A stretch of DNA of 49,590 nucleotides from Clostridia bacterium (GCA_017547285.1 JAFYQB010000145.1:1-49590), one strand, 5' to 3'; counted from the first letter of the stretch, positions 7,565 to 16,181 are shown. Program-made: numbers and translations. Notes: generated from the sequence alone by a model not told the origin.

Positions 7565-9292
7565 ATGAAACTCAAGAATCTTGTATCCAAGCGTTATAAG
7601 GAAACGCCCGCCGATTGCCAGATCGCCAGCCAGGCGCTCATGATGCGCGGCGGCTACATCAAGCCCGTTGGCAACGGTATCTTCACCCTGTTCCCGGTAA
7701 CCAAGCGTATTACCGGCAAGATCGAAAAGATCATCCGCGAAGAGATGAACCGCATCGACGGTCAGGAGCTGCTGTTCCCCGTGGCCATGCCCGCTACCCT
7801 GTGGCAGGAGTCCGGCCGTTTTGAGGCCATTGGCAGCGAGCTGCTGCGCTTCAAGGACCGTTCCGGCGCGGATATGGTGCTGGGCATGACCCACGAGGAA
7901 GCTTCCGTGCATTTTGTGCGCGATGTGGCCGACAGCTATACCCAGTATCCTTTCATGATCTACCAGATCCAGACCAAGTTCCGCGATGAACCCCGCTGCC
8001 GCGGCGGTCTGATCCGTGTGCGTGAGTTCACCATGAAGGACGCCTATTCCTTCCACACTTCTCAGGAGGAGTTGGAGCGCTATTATCAGATCTGCTATGA
8101 CGCCTACAACCGCATCTTTGCCCGCGCCGGTGTGCCTGAGGTTGTGGCTGTTGCCAGCGACAGCGGCATGATGGGCGGCAAGGTTTCTCACGAATACATG
8201 CTGCTGACCGCCGTGGGCGAGGATACCATCGTGCTGTGCCACGACTGCGACTACCGCGCTAACATGGAGGCTGCTCCCTGCATCGTGACCAACGAAGCCG
8301 GCGAGATCGCCGAACTGACCAAGGTATCCACCCCCGGTGTGAAGACCATCGAGGATCTGTGCGCCTTCCTGAACGTGCGCGCCGACCGTACCTGCAAGGC
8401 CGTTGTGTATCAGGAGAACCTGACCGACAAGTATGTGGTCGCCTTCCTGCGCGGCGATCTGGACATCAACGAAACCAAACTTCGCAACTACATCAAGGCT
8501 GAGATCCATCCCGCCGAGCTGACCGAAGAAAGCCCCCTGTGCGCCGGTTTCATCGGCCCCAAGGGCATCAGCAGCGAAGTGCGCGTCGTATTTGACGCCT
8601 CCCTCAAGGGAATCGAATCCCTGGTCTGCGGCGCCAACGAGACCGACGCCCATATGACCGGCCTGAACATCGCCCGCGATATCGGCGAAGTGGAGTATGT
8701 GGATGTGGCCAAGGCCTACGACGGCGGCATCTGCCCCGTGTGCGGCAAGCCCAGCGTGTATACCTCCCGCGGCATCGAGGTGGGCAACATCTTCCAGCTT
8801 GGCACCAAGTACACCGAGAGCATGGGTATGACCTATGTGGATCAGGACGGCAGCCTCAAGAACCCCATCATGGGCTGCTACGGCATCGGCGTGGGCCGTC
8901 TGGCCGCCTCCGTGTGTGAAGCGCACCGCGATGACTACGGCCCCATCTGGCCCATTTCCATCGCTCCCTGGCATGTGCACCTGTGCAGCATGCGCCCCGA
9001 TAACGAGGAAGTGGCCGCCATGTCCCAGAAGATTTATGATGAACTGACCGCCAAGGGCGTGGAAGTCATCTGGGACGACCGTCCCGTGAGCGCTGGCGTT
9101 ATGTTCGCCGACGCGGACCTGATCGGCGTACCCGTTCGCGTGATCGTAAGCCCCAAGGGCCTCAAGAACGGCACCATTGAAGTTTCCACCCGCGACAAGT
9201 CCATGCAGGACCGCAAGCCCGTGGAAGAAGCTGTCGAGTTCGTGTACAACTACGTTGTGGATGAACTGGCCAAGCTGGAGTGCAGACTGTAA
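7565..9292 (+). CDS. proS: Prolyl-tRNA synthetase
   Basis: 575 residues, bacterial-type ProS with an inserted editing domain. Class II motif 1 region MRGGYIKPVGNG, motif 2 FRDEPRCRGGLIRVREFTMK and motif 3 GCYGIGVGRLAA are visible. The editing insertion spans about 220-400, and the C-terminal anticodon-binding domain begins near WPISIAPWHVHL. It attaches proline to tRNA-Pro. The ATG at 7565 is chosen because AAAGGAGAG precedes it and the protein then starts MKLKNLVSKRYKETP as the family does; the longer frame runs into the T-box. Expression is controlled by the T-box leader. Terminator at 9309-9343. Confidence 0.98.
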   Translation: MKLKNLVSKRYKETPADCQIASQALMMRGGYIKPVGNGIFTLFPVTKRITGKIEKIIREEMNRIDGQELLFPVAMPATLWQESGRFEAIGSELLRFKDRSGADMVLGMTHEEASVHFVRDVADSYTQYPFMIYQIQTKFRDEPRCRGGLIRVREFTMKDAYSFHTSQEELERYYQICYDAYNRIFARAGVPEVVAVASDSGMMGGKVSHEYMLLTAVGEDTIVLCHDCDYRANMEAAPCIVTNEAGEIAELTKVSTPGVKTIEDLCAFLNVRADRTCKAVVYQENLTDKYVVAFLRGDLDINETKLRNYIKAEIHPAELTEESPLCAGFIGPKGISSEVRVVFDASLKGIESLVCGANETDAHMTGLNIARDIGEVEYVDVAKAYDGGICPVCGKPSVYTSRGIEVGNIFQLGTKYTESMGMTYVDQDGSLKNPIMGCYGIGVGRLAASVCEAHRDDYGPIWPISIAPWHVHLCSMRPDNEEVAAMSQKIYDELTAKGVEVIWDDRPVSAGVMFADADLIGVPVRVIVSPKGLKNGTIEVSTRDKSMQDRKPVEEAVEFVYNYVVDELAKLECRL

Positions 9293-9308
9293 TTCAACCC
9301 ATATACAG

Positions 9309-9344
9309 GAACCCCTCTGCGTTTTCCGCAGAGGGGTTCTTTTG
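9309..9344 (+). terminator. Terminator of proS
   Basis: Stem AACCCCTCTGCG / CGCAGAGGGGTT with T-rich tail. It lies between convergent genes and may work in both directions. Confidence 0.9.
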
Positions 9345-9346
9345 CT

Positions 9347-10093
9347 TTATAGAATGGCGGATAGGTTGTGCTCTGCGCTTTCATACGCCCTGTACTCATG
9401 CGGAATCCCCATCTTTTCCAGATGCAGCCGTAGAATTTCGTTATCGCAGTACAGCACATCCTTGGCGCCAATGTGCAGGGAAATCTGCATTTTGCGCATA
9501 GCATCCGCCTGTTGCGCAACCAGCTTCAGAATGTTCTTTTCAACAGGCGCATCTGCGTTCAACAGATCATGATAAAATTCCGCTGCTTTTTCGGTAGGTG
9601 CGCCCACAGTGCGGAAATCCTTATAGTAGAAATAATGATGATACGTTCCAGCGAAAGCCGTTACGCTGGAAAACAGTTCCGGGTGTTTGATACCATACAC
9701 CATCGCTGCGCCGCCGCCCATGGAAAAGCCGGAAATACCGCGCCCTTCGCGGCTGGTTTGTGTTCTGTACTGACTGTCGATCAGCGGGATCAGCTCCTGA
9801 ATGAGCATGTCTTCCACCGGCAGATTTTCACGGTCTTCAATGACTGGAGAGCTGTTGGGAAACACGGTGATGGCATTTCGAGCGCAGCAGACGGGATACA
9901 TGGTATGGATTTCGGAGGATTCATTGCCCGTCCAGCCATGCAAATGATAGAACACTGGATAGCGTTCCGCGCCGTTCTCATAGCCATCCGGCAGATAAAT
10001 GTTGTACCCCAGCTCGTGTCCGTACAGTTCACAAAAGAAAGTGTGGTGCTGCATGTTCCCGGGCAGGACAGCCGGAGTATTGATATATTCCAT
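9347..10093 (-). CDS. Alpha/beta-hydrolase esterase (esterase D / Fes-like)
   Basis: 248 residues with the alpha/beta-hydrolase nucleophile elbow GFSMGG (S124), an oxyanion strand region YPVFYHLHGWTGNE, and a C-terminal AEHNL that would supply the catalytic His. The layout fits the putative esterase family that includes esterase D, feruloyl/acetylxylan esterases and enterochelin esterases. The substrate is unknown; the carbohydrate genes elsewhere in the window make removal of acyl groups from glycans plausible. No signal peptide, so probably cytoplasmic. The ATG at 10093 is preferred over an in-frame GTG at 10102. Single gene, convergent with proS. Confidence 0.85.
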   Translation of the reverse strand: MEYINTPAVLPGNMQHHTFFCELYGHELGYNIYLPDGYENGAERYPVFYHLHGWTGNESSEIHTMYPVCCARNAITVFPNSSPVIEDRENLPVEDMLIQELIPLIDSQYRTQTSREGRGISGFSMGGGAAMVYGIKHPELFSSVTAFAGTYHHYFYYKDFRTVGAPTEKAAEFYHDLLNADAPVEKNILKLVAQQADAMRKMQISLHIGAKDVLYCDNEILRLHLEKMGIPHEYRAYESAEHNLSAIL

Positions 10094-10160
10094 CCCAATC
10101 ACTCTTTTCGTGCTTTTTTCAAAGTATAGTCCGCAGAAAGCAGGAAGTCAACCAAAAGAC

Positions 10161-10189
10161 TTGCTCTCAACTATATTTTGAGATACAAT
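10161..10189 (+). promoter_or_regulatory. Promoter of pepF
   Basis: TTGCTC (10161-10166), 17-bp spacer, TACAAT (10184-10189). The spacer carries the inverted repeat TCTCAA...TTGAGA. Confidence 0.65.
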
Positions 10190-10242
10190 ATCCCGTAGAC
10201 ACAAACCGCCTTTCGCGGCTTTAATAAGGAGGATATTTGTTT

Positions 10243-12039
10243 ATGAGCACCCTTTTGCGCAAGGACGTTCCCGCATCCTGCAAGTGGGATCCCAGCCACA
10301 TTTACGCCACGCAGGAAGACTGGGAAAAGGATTTTGAGTGGATCAAGGAACAGACCGGCAAGCTGGCCGCTATGGCAGGTACGTTTGCTCAGGGCCGCGA
10401 GCAGGTTCTGGCTGCGCTCAACCTGTATGCCGAAGCAGGCGAGCATATCAGCCGTCTGTACACCTATGCCAGCACCAACCTGAACAGCGATAACGGCGAT
10501 GCTTTCTATCAGGGCCTGGGCGCACGCGCCATGAGCCTGTATTCCCAGTTCGCCGCCGCGGCTGCTTTTATCAGCCCTGAGCTGCTCACGCTGGATTCCG
10601 AAACCCTGAACGCCTACATCGCCGATCCCGCCTTCGGCGATTACGACGCCATGCTCAAGGATCTGGAGCGCATGCGTCCCCACACCCTGTCCACCGAAAT
10701 GGAGACCGTACTGGCCAGTGCGCAGGAGGCGCTCGGCAGCGCGGGCAACATCTATGATATGTTCACCAGCGTGGATATGAAGCTGGGCAAGGTAAAGAAC
10801 GAAGAGGGCAAGATGGTGGATCTGAGCCATGCCCTGTACGGCTCTCTGCTGGAAAGCCCCAACCGCAATGTGCGCAAGGCTGCTTATGAGCGCATGATGA
10901 AGGCCTACGGCGCTTACGGCTCCACCTTTGCCGCCAGCTATGCCGGCAACGTAAAGGCTGATGTTTTCAACGCCCGTACCCGCGGTTACCAGAGTGCACG
11001 TCAGGCCGCGCTGTATCCGGATGACATTCCCGAAAGCGTCTACGATAACCTGCTTTCCGCCATCCATGATGCGCTGCCCATTCTGCATGCTTACTGCGCC
11101 CTGCGCCAGAAGGCCTTCGACATCCCCACAGTGCATATGTACGACCTGTACGCCCCCATGCAGAAGGGCTTTGACGGCAAGGTAAGCTATGACGAAGCCT
11201 ACGAACTGCTGCTGGAAGGCATTGCGCCTCTGGGTCAGGACTATGTGGATATCGTTCGCGCCGCCAAGGATCAGAACTGGATCGACGTGTACGAGACCCC
11301 CAACAAGACCACCGGCGCTTACTCCAACGGCGCGGCTTACGGCGTGCATCCCTATGTGCTGCTCAACTTCCGTCCCGAGCTGGACGGCATGCTGACCCTT
11401 GCCCATGAAATGGGCCATGCCATGCACAGCTACTTCTCCAACCACAACCAGCCCTTTGCCAAGTCCGACTACACCATTTTTGTGGCGGAGGTTGCCTCCA
11501 CCTGCAACGAGATCCTGTGCATCCATACCCTGCGCAAGAAGTACGCAGGCAACAAGGCTGCCCAGATGGCGCTGATCGGCCGCATGCTGGAAGGTTTCCG
11601 CACCACGGTGTTCCGTCAGGCCATGTTTGCCGAGTTTGAAATGAAGGCGCACGCCATGGAAGAAGCCGGCCAGCCGCTGACCTGCGAATCCCTGAGCGCC
11701 ATGTACTACGACCTGAACAAGACCTACTACGGCGGCGGCTGCCGCGTGGACAAGGTGGTTGAGAACGAGTGGATGCGCATCCCGCACTTCTACAACGCCT
11801 TCTATGTTTACAAGTACGCCACCGGCTTCTGCGCAGCCGTTGCGCTGGCCAACAAGATTCTGAACGAGGGGGAGGAGGCCGTTGCTGCCTACCGCAAGTT
11901 CCTCACGCTGGGCGGCAGCATGTCTCCCATCGAATCCCTCAAGGTAGCGGGCATTGATATGTCCAGCCCCGAACCCGTCATTTCCGCGCTCGACACCTTT
12001 GCAGAACTGCTGGCTGAGTTCAGCGAGCTGATGGATTAA
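10243..12039 (+). CDS. pepF: Oligoendopeptidase F (M3 family)
   Basis: 598 residues, a cytoplasmic zinc metallopeptidase of the M3B family that cuts short peptides. The zinc motif HEMGH is at 388-392 (H388, H392; E389 catalytic), followed by FVAEVASTCNE, which supplies the third ligand. The N-terminal helical domain contains DPSHIYATQEDWEKDF. The C-terminal YYGGGCRVD...WMRIPHFYNAFYVYKYATG region is typical of PepF. The start at 10243 has AAGGAGG 10 bases upstream; a TTG six bases earlier is unlikely. The stop is followed at once by a family B repeat. Confidence 0.96.
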   Translation: MSTLLRKDVPASCKWDPSHIYATQEDWEKDFEWIKEQTGKLAAMAGTFAQGREQVLAALNLYAEAGEHISRLYTYASTNLNSDNGDAFYQGLGARAMSLYSQFAAAAAFISPELLTLDSETLNAYIADPAFGDYDAMLKDLERMRPHTLSTEMETVLASAQEALGSAGNIYDMFTSVDMKLGKVKNEEGKMVDLSHALYGSLLESPNRNVRKAAYERMMKAYGAYGSTFAASYAGNVKADVFNARTRGYQSARQAALYPDDIPESVYDNLLSAIHDALPILHAYCALRQKAFDIPTVHMYDLYAPMQKGFDGKVSYDEAYELLLEGIAPLGQDYVDIVRAAKDQNWIDVYETPNKTTGAYSNGAAYGVHPYVLLNFRPELDGMLTLAHEMGHAMHSYFSNHNQPFAKSDYTIFVAEVASTCNEILCIHTLRKKYAGNKAAQMALIGRMLEGFRTTVFRQAMFAEFEMKAHAMEEAGQPLTCESLSAMYYDLNKTYYGGGCRVDKVVENEWMRIPHFYNAFYVYKYATGFCAAVALANKILNEGEEAVAAYRKFLTLGGSMSPIESLKVAGIDMSSPEPVISALDTFAELLAEFSELMD

Positions 12040-12149
12040 CGGAGGGAGGCCTCCGGCGGGCAAGGAGAGGCGCTGCCTCTCCTTGCATCCTCACTTCCTA
12101 AGGGCTTCGCCCTTAGGAAGCCCTTTTCTTGCCCATGGAATGGGCAAGA
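12040..12149 (+). repeat. Dispersed three-hairpin repeat, family B, copy 1
   Basis: Begins right behind the pepF stop. Hairpins: AAGGAGAGGC/GCCTCTCCTT, CTAAGGGC/GCCCTTAG, and TCTTGCCCAT/ATGGGCAAGA. Shares the CTCCGGCGGGC-type lead with copies at 12226-12308 and 18466-18566. Confidence 0.8.
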
Positions 12150-12172
12150 GCGTGCAAAGCAAATTTCTATAT

Positions 12173-12217
12173 CAAAAGAAGCATGACTGTAAAACGACGG
12201 TCATGCTTCTTTGTTTT
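12173..12217 (+). terminator. Terminator between pepF and the metallo-beta-lactamase gene
   Basis: Stem AAAGAAGCATGAC / GTCATGCTTCTTT with a loop of about 12 bases and a T-rich tail. It lies between two convergent family B repeats. Confidence 0.85.
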
Positions 12218-12225
12218 GGAAAACG

Positions 12226-12308
12226 CGCCAAACCACGGGATTCTTAAGGTCGAAGCCCTTAAGCCGGGTGCAGGGGCGGAGCCCCTGCCTGCCGGAGGCA
12301 CCCCCGCA
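12226..12308 (-). repeat. Dispersed hairpin repeat, family B, copy 2
   Basis: Read on the minus strand it follows the TGA at 12309. Shows the CTCCGG lead, GCAGGGGC/GCCCCTGC and CTTAAGGGC/GACCTTAAG hairpins, and the conserved end AATCCCGTGG. The third hairpin of copies 1 and 4 is absent or degraded. Confidence 0.8.
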
Positions 12309-13991
12309 TCACCTAAAACGCTTCATCAGCGCGTGCAGGTGTTTGGTCAGCTTGTGCTGCTGGGCGGCACTGCGGCTGGCCATGCGCTCTGCCAGCTCGT
12401 TCAGCTTTTCGACGGCGGTTAGCAGCTGTCCGTAGGCGTTGGAACGGTCGATATCCACCTGCGCAGAGGAAGCGGCGGCATTGGATTTGGATGCAGGCGG
12501 TGCGGACTTGGGCGCTGCGTCCATGGCAGCGGCTTCTTTCCTGGGTTTCTTGAGGCGCACCTGATTGCCATCTGCGAGCTTCTGGAGCGCAGGCGTGATC
12601 TGCCAGCTTTCGCCGTTGTAAGGTGCATTGGCGGAAATGCCCTTTTCATTGATCAGGCGATCGGCAAAAACAGCCGCTACTTCATCATCGCCGTGAACGA
12701 CGAATACGTGCCTGGGCTGCGGATCAAATGTGGAAATCCACTTGAGCAGGCCGTTGTTATCAGCGTGCCCGCTTTTGCCAGCCAGCTACTCAATGTGCGC
12801 GGCCACCTGAATGGTTTCGCCGAAAAGCTTGACCTTCTTTGCGCCGTCCACCAGACTGCGCCCAAGAGTGCCAACGGACTGATAGCCCACGAACAGCACG
12901 GTGCTTTCCGGCCGCCACAAATTGTGCTTCAGATGATGACGGATGCGTCCGGCGTCGCACATGCCGCTGGCAGAGATGATGACTTTGGGCGTAGGATCAT
13001 CATTGATCAGTTTGCTTTCATCCGCCGTTCTGGCAATGCGCAGACCGTCAAACTGAATGGGGTTTACGCCGGCTTTGATCAGCGCCATGGTTTCTTCATC
13101 GGCGCATTCGAGTGTGTTTTCGTTGAGTACATTGGTAGCCTCGATGCCCATGGGGCTGTCCACATACACCGGGAAACCATCGTGACCTTTCACAAGGCCT
13201 TTCTGCTTGATCTCCCGGATGAAGTAGAGCATCTCCTGCGTGCGGCCTACGGCAAAGCTGGGGATGACCACATTGCCGCCGCGATCAAAGGTTTCCTGCA
13301 GGGTTTTGGTCAGTGAACCTACGTAATCCGGCTGTTCCGCGCCGTGGCTGCGGTCGCCGTAGGTGGATTCCATCACCACGTAATCCGCGCGCTGCATGTA
13401 CTGCGGATCACGCAGAAGGGGTTGACGGAGGTTGCCGATATCGCCGGAAAAGACGATCACGGTTTCCTGGCCGTCCTCATTTGCGGTGACTTCGATGGAA
13501 GCTGAACCCATTAGGTGGCCCACGTCTACCATGCGGATGGTCACGCCGGGAAAGATCTCCCGGCTTTCTTTGTAGGCAAGCGAACGGAACAGCGCATGGG
13601 TGGCCAGCGCATCCGCCTGCGTATAGAGCGGCTCCACGGGCGGCAGACCTTTGCGCTGATTCTTGCGGGTTTTCCATTCCGCGTCGCTTTCCTGAATGTG
13701 CGCGGAGTCCTGCAGCATGATTTTGCACAGGTCGCTGGTGGTTTCCGTAGCGTAGACGGGGCCTCGGAAACCGTTTTTGTACAACAGCGGCAGATAACCG
13801 GTGTGGTCGATGTGGGCATGAGTGACCAGCACGCAGTCGATCTGGCTTTCCATGATGGGCAGAGGCGTGTTGGCAAACAGATCCACGCCCTGTTCCATAC
13901 CGTAATCCACCATGATGTTTTTGCCGCAGGCTTCCAAAAGGAAACGGCTGCCGGCTACTTCGCGGGCTGCGCCAAGAAAGGTAAGTTTCAT
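12309..13991 (-). pseudogene. RNA-type metallo-beta-lactamase protein, interrupted by in-frame TAG
   Basis: From ATG 13991 the frame encodes a beta-CASP/RNA-specificity metallo-beta-lactamase. Its HxHxDH motif THAHIDHTG (H58, H60, D62, H63) is followed by FSGDIGN and ESTYGDRSH. A TAG occurs at codon 402 (12788-12786), but the same frame continues with LAGKSGHADNNGLLKWI, the conserved C-terminal motif of the family, and runs to a TGA at 12309 (560 codons in all, a normal family length, ending in an Ala/Ser/Lys-rich linker and a helix). Without readthrough the product is 401 residues and lacks the SGHAD histidine/aspartate. It may be a nonsense mutation, a sequencing error or a recoded codon; TAG is a normal stop elsewhere in the window (16764). 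RBS AGGAGG; 13 bp behind the phosphatase gene. Confidence 0.85.
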
Positions 13992-14004
13992 AAGGAATCC
14001 TCCT

Positions 14005-14433
14005 TTACAGCTTTTGGAGCAGCGCAGGCAGCTGACGCTGAATATCACGCGCGGCCTGCTCGTAGGCGGTATCATCGCCGCCGTAGGGATCGCTCACGGG
14101 CGGATCGCCAAAGAAAATCATGGGCGTTTGGCACTGCGGATACATCATGCGCAGCTGCAGAACATGGTTCTTCGTAAGCCCTACGATCAGGTCGCAGCTT
14201 TCCAGAAGCACGCCGGTCACCGCGCGGGATTTGTGATCTGCAAGCGAAAGCCCTCGCCGCTGCACGGCCCGCTGTGCGCCCAAAGAAGCAGGCGCGCCGC
14301 TCAGGGCGTAGGTTCCGGCGGAAAGAACCTGGATATCGTTTTGGTGCTGATCAGCCAGCAGGGCGCGAAGCATGCACTCCGCCATGGGGCTGCGGCAGGT
14401 GTTGCCGGTGCAGACAAAAAGAATGCGTTTCAA
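14005..14433 (-). CDS. Low-molecular-weight phosphatase, probable protein-arginine phosphatase (YwlE-like)
   Basis: 142 residues with the LMW phosphatase loop CTGNTCRSP (C8 nucleophile, R14) and the acid loop DPYG near residue 115. The Thr at position 12 of the loop matches the residue that gives B. subtilis YwlE its phospho-arginine preference; tyrosine phosphatases usually have Ile there. In Bacillus ywlE lies beside ywlC (sua5) and prfA, and those genes are 3 kb away here. The TTG at 14433 is chosen because GGAGTGAG lies just upstream and the protein then begins MKRILFVCTGNTC; a GTG at 14442 is the alternative. Co-transcribed with the metallo-beta-lactamase gene. Confidence 0.85.
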   Translation of the reverse strand: MKRILFVCTGNTCRSPMAECMLRALLADQHQNDIQVLSAGTYALSGAPASLGAQRAVQRRGLSLADHKSRAVTGVLLESCDLIVGLTKNHVLQLRMMYPQCQTPMIFFGDPPVSDPYGGDDTAYEQAARDIQRQLPALLQKL

Positions 14434-14457
14434 AATGCTCACTCCATTTCTGCTGTT

Positions 14458-14487
14458 ATTCTACCACAAAAAGCGGCAATATGCCAA
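14458..14487 (-). promoter_or_regulatory. Promoter of the phosphatase / metallo-beta-lactamase pair
   Basis: Minus strand: TTGGCA (14487-14482), 18-bp spacer, TAGAAT (14463-14458). Confidence 0.65.
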
Positions 14488-14524
14488 CCTGACAGGCGAA
14501 CACAATTCAAGCGTAGGACTGTGC

Positions 14525-14553
14525 TTGCCAAAAAACGGAGGATACATTACAAT
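14525..14553 (+). promoter_or_regulatory. Promoter of aldo/keto reductase gene
   Basis: TTGCCA (14525-14530), 17-bp spacer, TACAAT (14548-14553). Same hexamers and spacing as the proS promoter. Confidence 0.75.
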
Positions 14554-14597
14554 AGAAGCAATGATCGGCATGATCGGATGATAAGGAGGAACTTACG

Positions 14598-15731
14598 ATG
14601 CAATACCGCAAATTTGGCAATACCGGCGTGGAAATTTCCACCCTTGGTTTTGGCTGCATGAGACTCAAGGAAATCGAACAGCCCGACGGTACTTTTGTGG
14701 TGGATCAGGAGCATGCAAACGCCATGCTGCGCCGTGCCTACGAACTGGGCGTGAACTACTTTGACAGCGCCTATTACTACTGCCACAGCCACAGCGAAGC
14801 CGCTGTAGGTCAGGCCGTGAAGCCCTTCCGCGACAAGATCTATCTGTCCACCAAGTGCCCCATGGGCGAAGTGAAGTCCGTTGAGGATTACCGCGCCCAT
14901 CTGGAAGAAAGCCTGCGCCGTCTGGATACGGATTATGTGGATTTCTATCATTTCTGGTCCATCAACCAGAAAGTGTTTGATGAAGTGATCGTGCCCCTCG
15001 GCCTGCTGGACGAAGCCAGGAAGCTGAAGGAAGAGGGCAAGATCCGCCACATTTCCTTCTCCTTCCACGATACCCCCGAAGCCCTGAAGCACATCATTGA
15101 CAACGCGCCCGAGATGGAAACCATGCTGGTGCAGTACAACCTGCTGGACCGCGCCAACGAGGAAATGATCCAGTACGCCGCCAGCAAGGGCCTGGGCGTT
15201 GTGATCATGGGACCCGTGGGCGGCGGCCGTCTGGCTGCTCCCACCGAACTGGTGCAGAAGCTGGGCGGCGGCAACCAGAACACCTACGAGCTGGCCCTGC
15301 GCTTTGTGCTGGGCAACCCCGGCGTATGCTGTGCCCTGAGCGGCATGACCAGCGTGGAAATGGTGGAAAACAACGCTGCCGTGGCCTCTTTGGAAAATCC
15401 CATGACCGAGAAGGAATGGCGCGAAGTGGGCGAGAGCATTGAGAACCTCAAGAAGTTCTCCGAGCTCTACTGCACCGGCTGCGGCTACTGCCAGCCCTGC
15501 CCCAAGGGCATCAACATCCCCAAGATCTTCCAGGCCTACACCTACCACAACGTATACGGTCTGCATGAACTGGCCAAGAAGACCTATGACAACTACCTGA
15601 CCAACGAAAAGAACCCCGGCGTAGCTCCCGACGCCTGCGTAAATTGCGGCTACTGCGAAAAGAAGTGCCCGCAGCACCTGCAGGTACGCGAACTGCTCAA
15701 GAAGGTGGACGGCGTGCTGAAGAGCTTATAA
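14598..15731 (+). CDS. Aldo/keto reductase with C-terminal 4Fe-4S ferredoxin domain
   Basis: 377 residues. Residues 1-280 form the aldo/keto reductase barrel (GNTGVEISTLGFGCMR, then YFDSAYYY with the catalytic Asp and Tyr, and STKCP with the Lys). The C-terminus carries CTGCGYCQPCPKGINIP and CVNCGYCEKKCP, which can hold one or two 4Fe-4S clusters. This architecture is common in anaerobic Clostridia and is thought to link carbonyl reduction to ferredoxin-type electron transfer; the substrate is unknown. Strong AAGGAGG ribosome binding site and its own promoter. The stop is followed immediately by a family B repeat and a terminator-like hairpin. Confidence 0.93.
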   Translation: MQYRKFGNTGVEISTLGFGCMRLKEIEQPDGTFVVDQEHANAMLRRAYELGVNYFDSAYYYCHSHSEAAVGQAVKPFRDKIYLSTKCPMGEVKSVEDYRAHLEESLRRLDTDYVDFYHFWSINQKVFDEVIVPLGLLDEARKLKEEGKIRHISFSFHDTPEALKHIIDNAPEMETMLVQYNLLDRANEEMIQYAASKGLGVVIMGPVGGGRLAAPTELVQKLGGGNQNTYELALRFVLGNPGVCCALSGMTSVEMVENNAAVASLENPMTEKEWREVGESIENLKKFSELYCTGCGYCQPCPKGINIPKIFQAYTYHNVYGLHELAKKTYDNYLTNEKNPGVAPDACVNCGYCEKKCPQHLQVRELLKKVDGVLKSL

Positions 15732-15798
15732 GAGGGGACGGAGGCAGGGGCGCTGCCCCTGCACCCTGCCAAAGGGCTTTGCCCTTTGGAAACCCGTG
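15732..15798 (+). repeat. Dispersed hairpin repeat, family B, copy 3
   Basis: Directly behind the reductase stop: GCAGGGGC/GCCCCTGC, then CCAAAGGGC/GCCCTTTGG, then AAACCCGTG. Same gene-relative orientation as the other copies; the third hairpin is replaced by the terminator at 15799-15830. Confidence 0.75.
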
Positions 15799-15830
15799 TT
15801 TTGAGGCCGCTTCGGCGGCCTCAAAGTGTT
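15799..15830 (+). terminator. Terminator-like hairpin after aldo/keto reductase
   Basis: Stem TTGAGGCCGC / GCGGCCTCAA with a TTCG tetraloop, then a broken T tract (GTGTTTT). Confidence 0.65.
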
Positions 15831-15845
15831 TTACGGAGGTATGTG

Positions 15846-16091
15846 ATGTTCAGTTACAGTATTTGCGGCATTGATTGTACGGCTTGCAGGTTTGCGGCGG
15901 AAAAGGGCTGCAGGGGTTGTCAGGCGGTACAGGGCAAGGTGTTCTGGGGCGAGTGCGAACTGTACCGGTGCAATGCGGAAAAGCAGCAGGCGCATTGCGG
16001 CAAATGTGCGCAGTTTCCCTGTGCAAAGCTGCAGGAATGGGCCAGCAGCGAAAACCCTGAACGGATTGAGAATCTGCAGAAACTTGGATAA
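15846..16091 (+). CDS. DUF3795-type cysteine-rich small protein
   Basis: 81 residues with eight or more Cys in a regular pattern: CGIDCTAC, GCRGCQ, CELYRC, HCGKCAQFPC. This matches the DUF3795 group, presumed to bind zinc or an Fe-S cluster; the function is unknown. The ATG at 15846 has TACGGAGG at a good distance. The longer frame upstream runs through the repeat and is not expected to be translated. It may be read from the reductase promoter through the upstream hairpin. Terminator at 16120-16152. Confidence 0.8.
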   Translation: MFSYSICGIDCTACRFAAEKGCRGCQAVQGKVFWGECELYRCNAEKQQAHCGKCAQFPCAKLQEWASSENPERIENLQKLG

Positions 16092-16119
16092 AGGATGAAC
16101 TTCGCTCATAAGGCGGTTG

Positions 16120-16154
16120 CAGGCACAGCAGTTTGATCTGCTGTGCCTGTTCTT
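16120..16154 (+). terminator. Terminator after DUF3795 gene
   Basis: 12-bp stem CAGGCACAGCAG / CTGCTGTGCCTG with a 6-base loop and short T-rich tail. Confidence 0.8.
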
Positions 16155-16181
16155 GTGTATTCAATGAAATGATGATAGAAT
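16153..16181 (+). promoter_or_regulatory. Promoter of deaminase gene
   Basis: TTGTGT (16153-16158), 17-bp spacer, TAGAAT (16176-16181). Confidence 0.55.

Noticed and set aside
7120..7590. Minus-strand 156-codon frame in the proS upstream gap
   Set aside because: It covers the T-box leader; the RNA structure and T-box motif explain the sequence better.
12129..12435. Short plus-strand frames between pepF and the metallo-beta-lactamase gene
   Set aside because: They are made from the hairpin repeats and the antisense of the metallo-beta-lactamase tail; no ribosome binding site was seen.
12786..12788. Pyrrolysine or general amber recoding as the explanation of the TAG
   Set aside because: TAG ends the deaminase gene at 16764 and RF1 is intact; no pyl gene or suppressor tRNA is in the window. 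Not fully excluded, hence listed only as one option.
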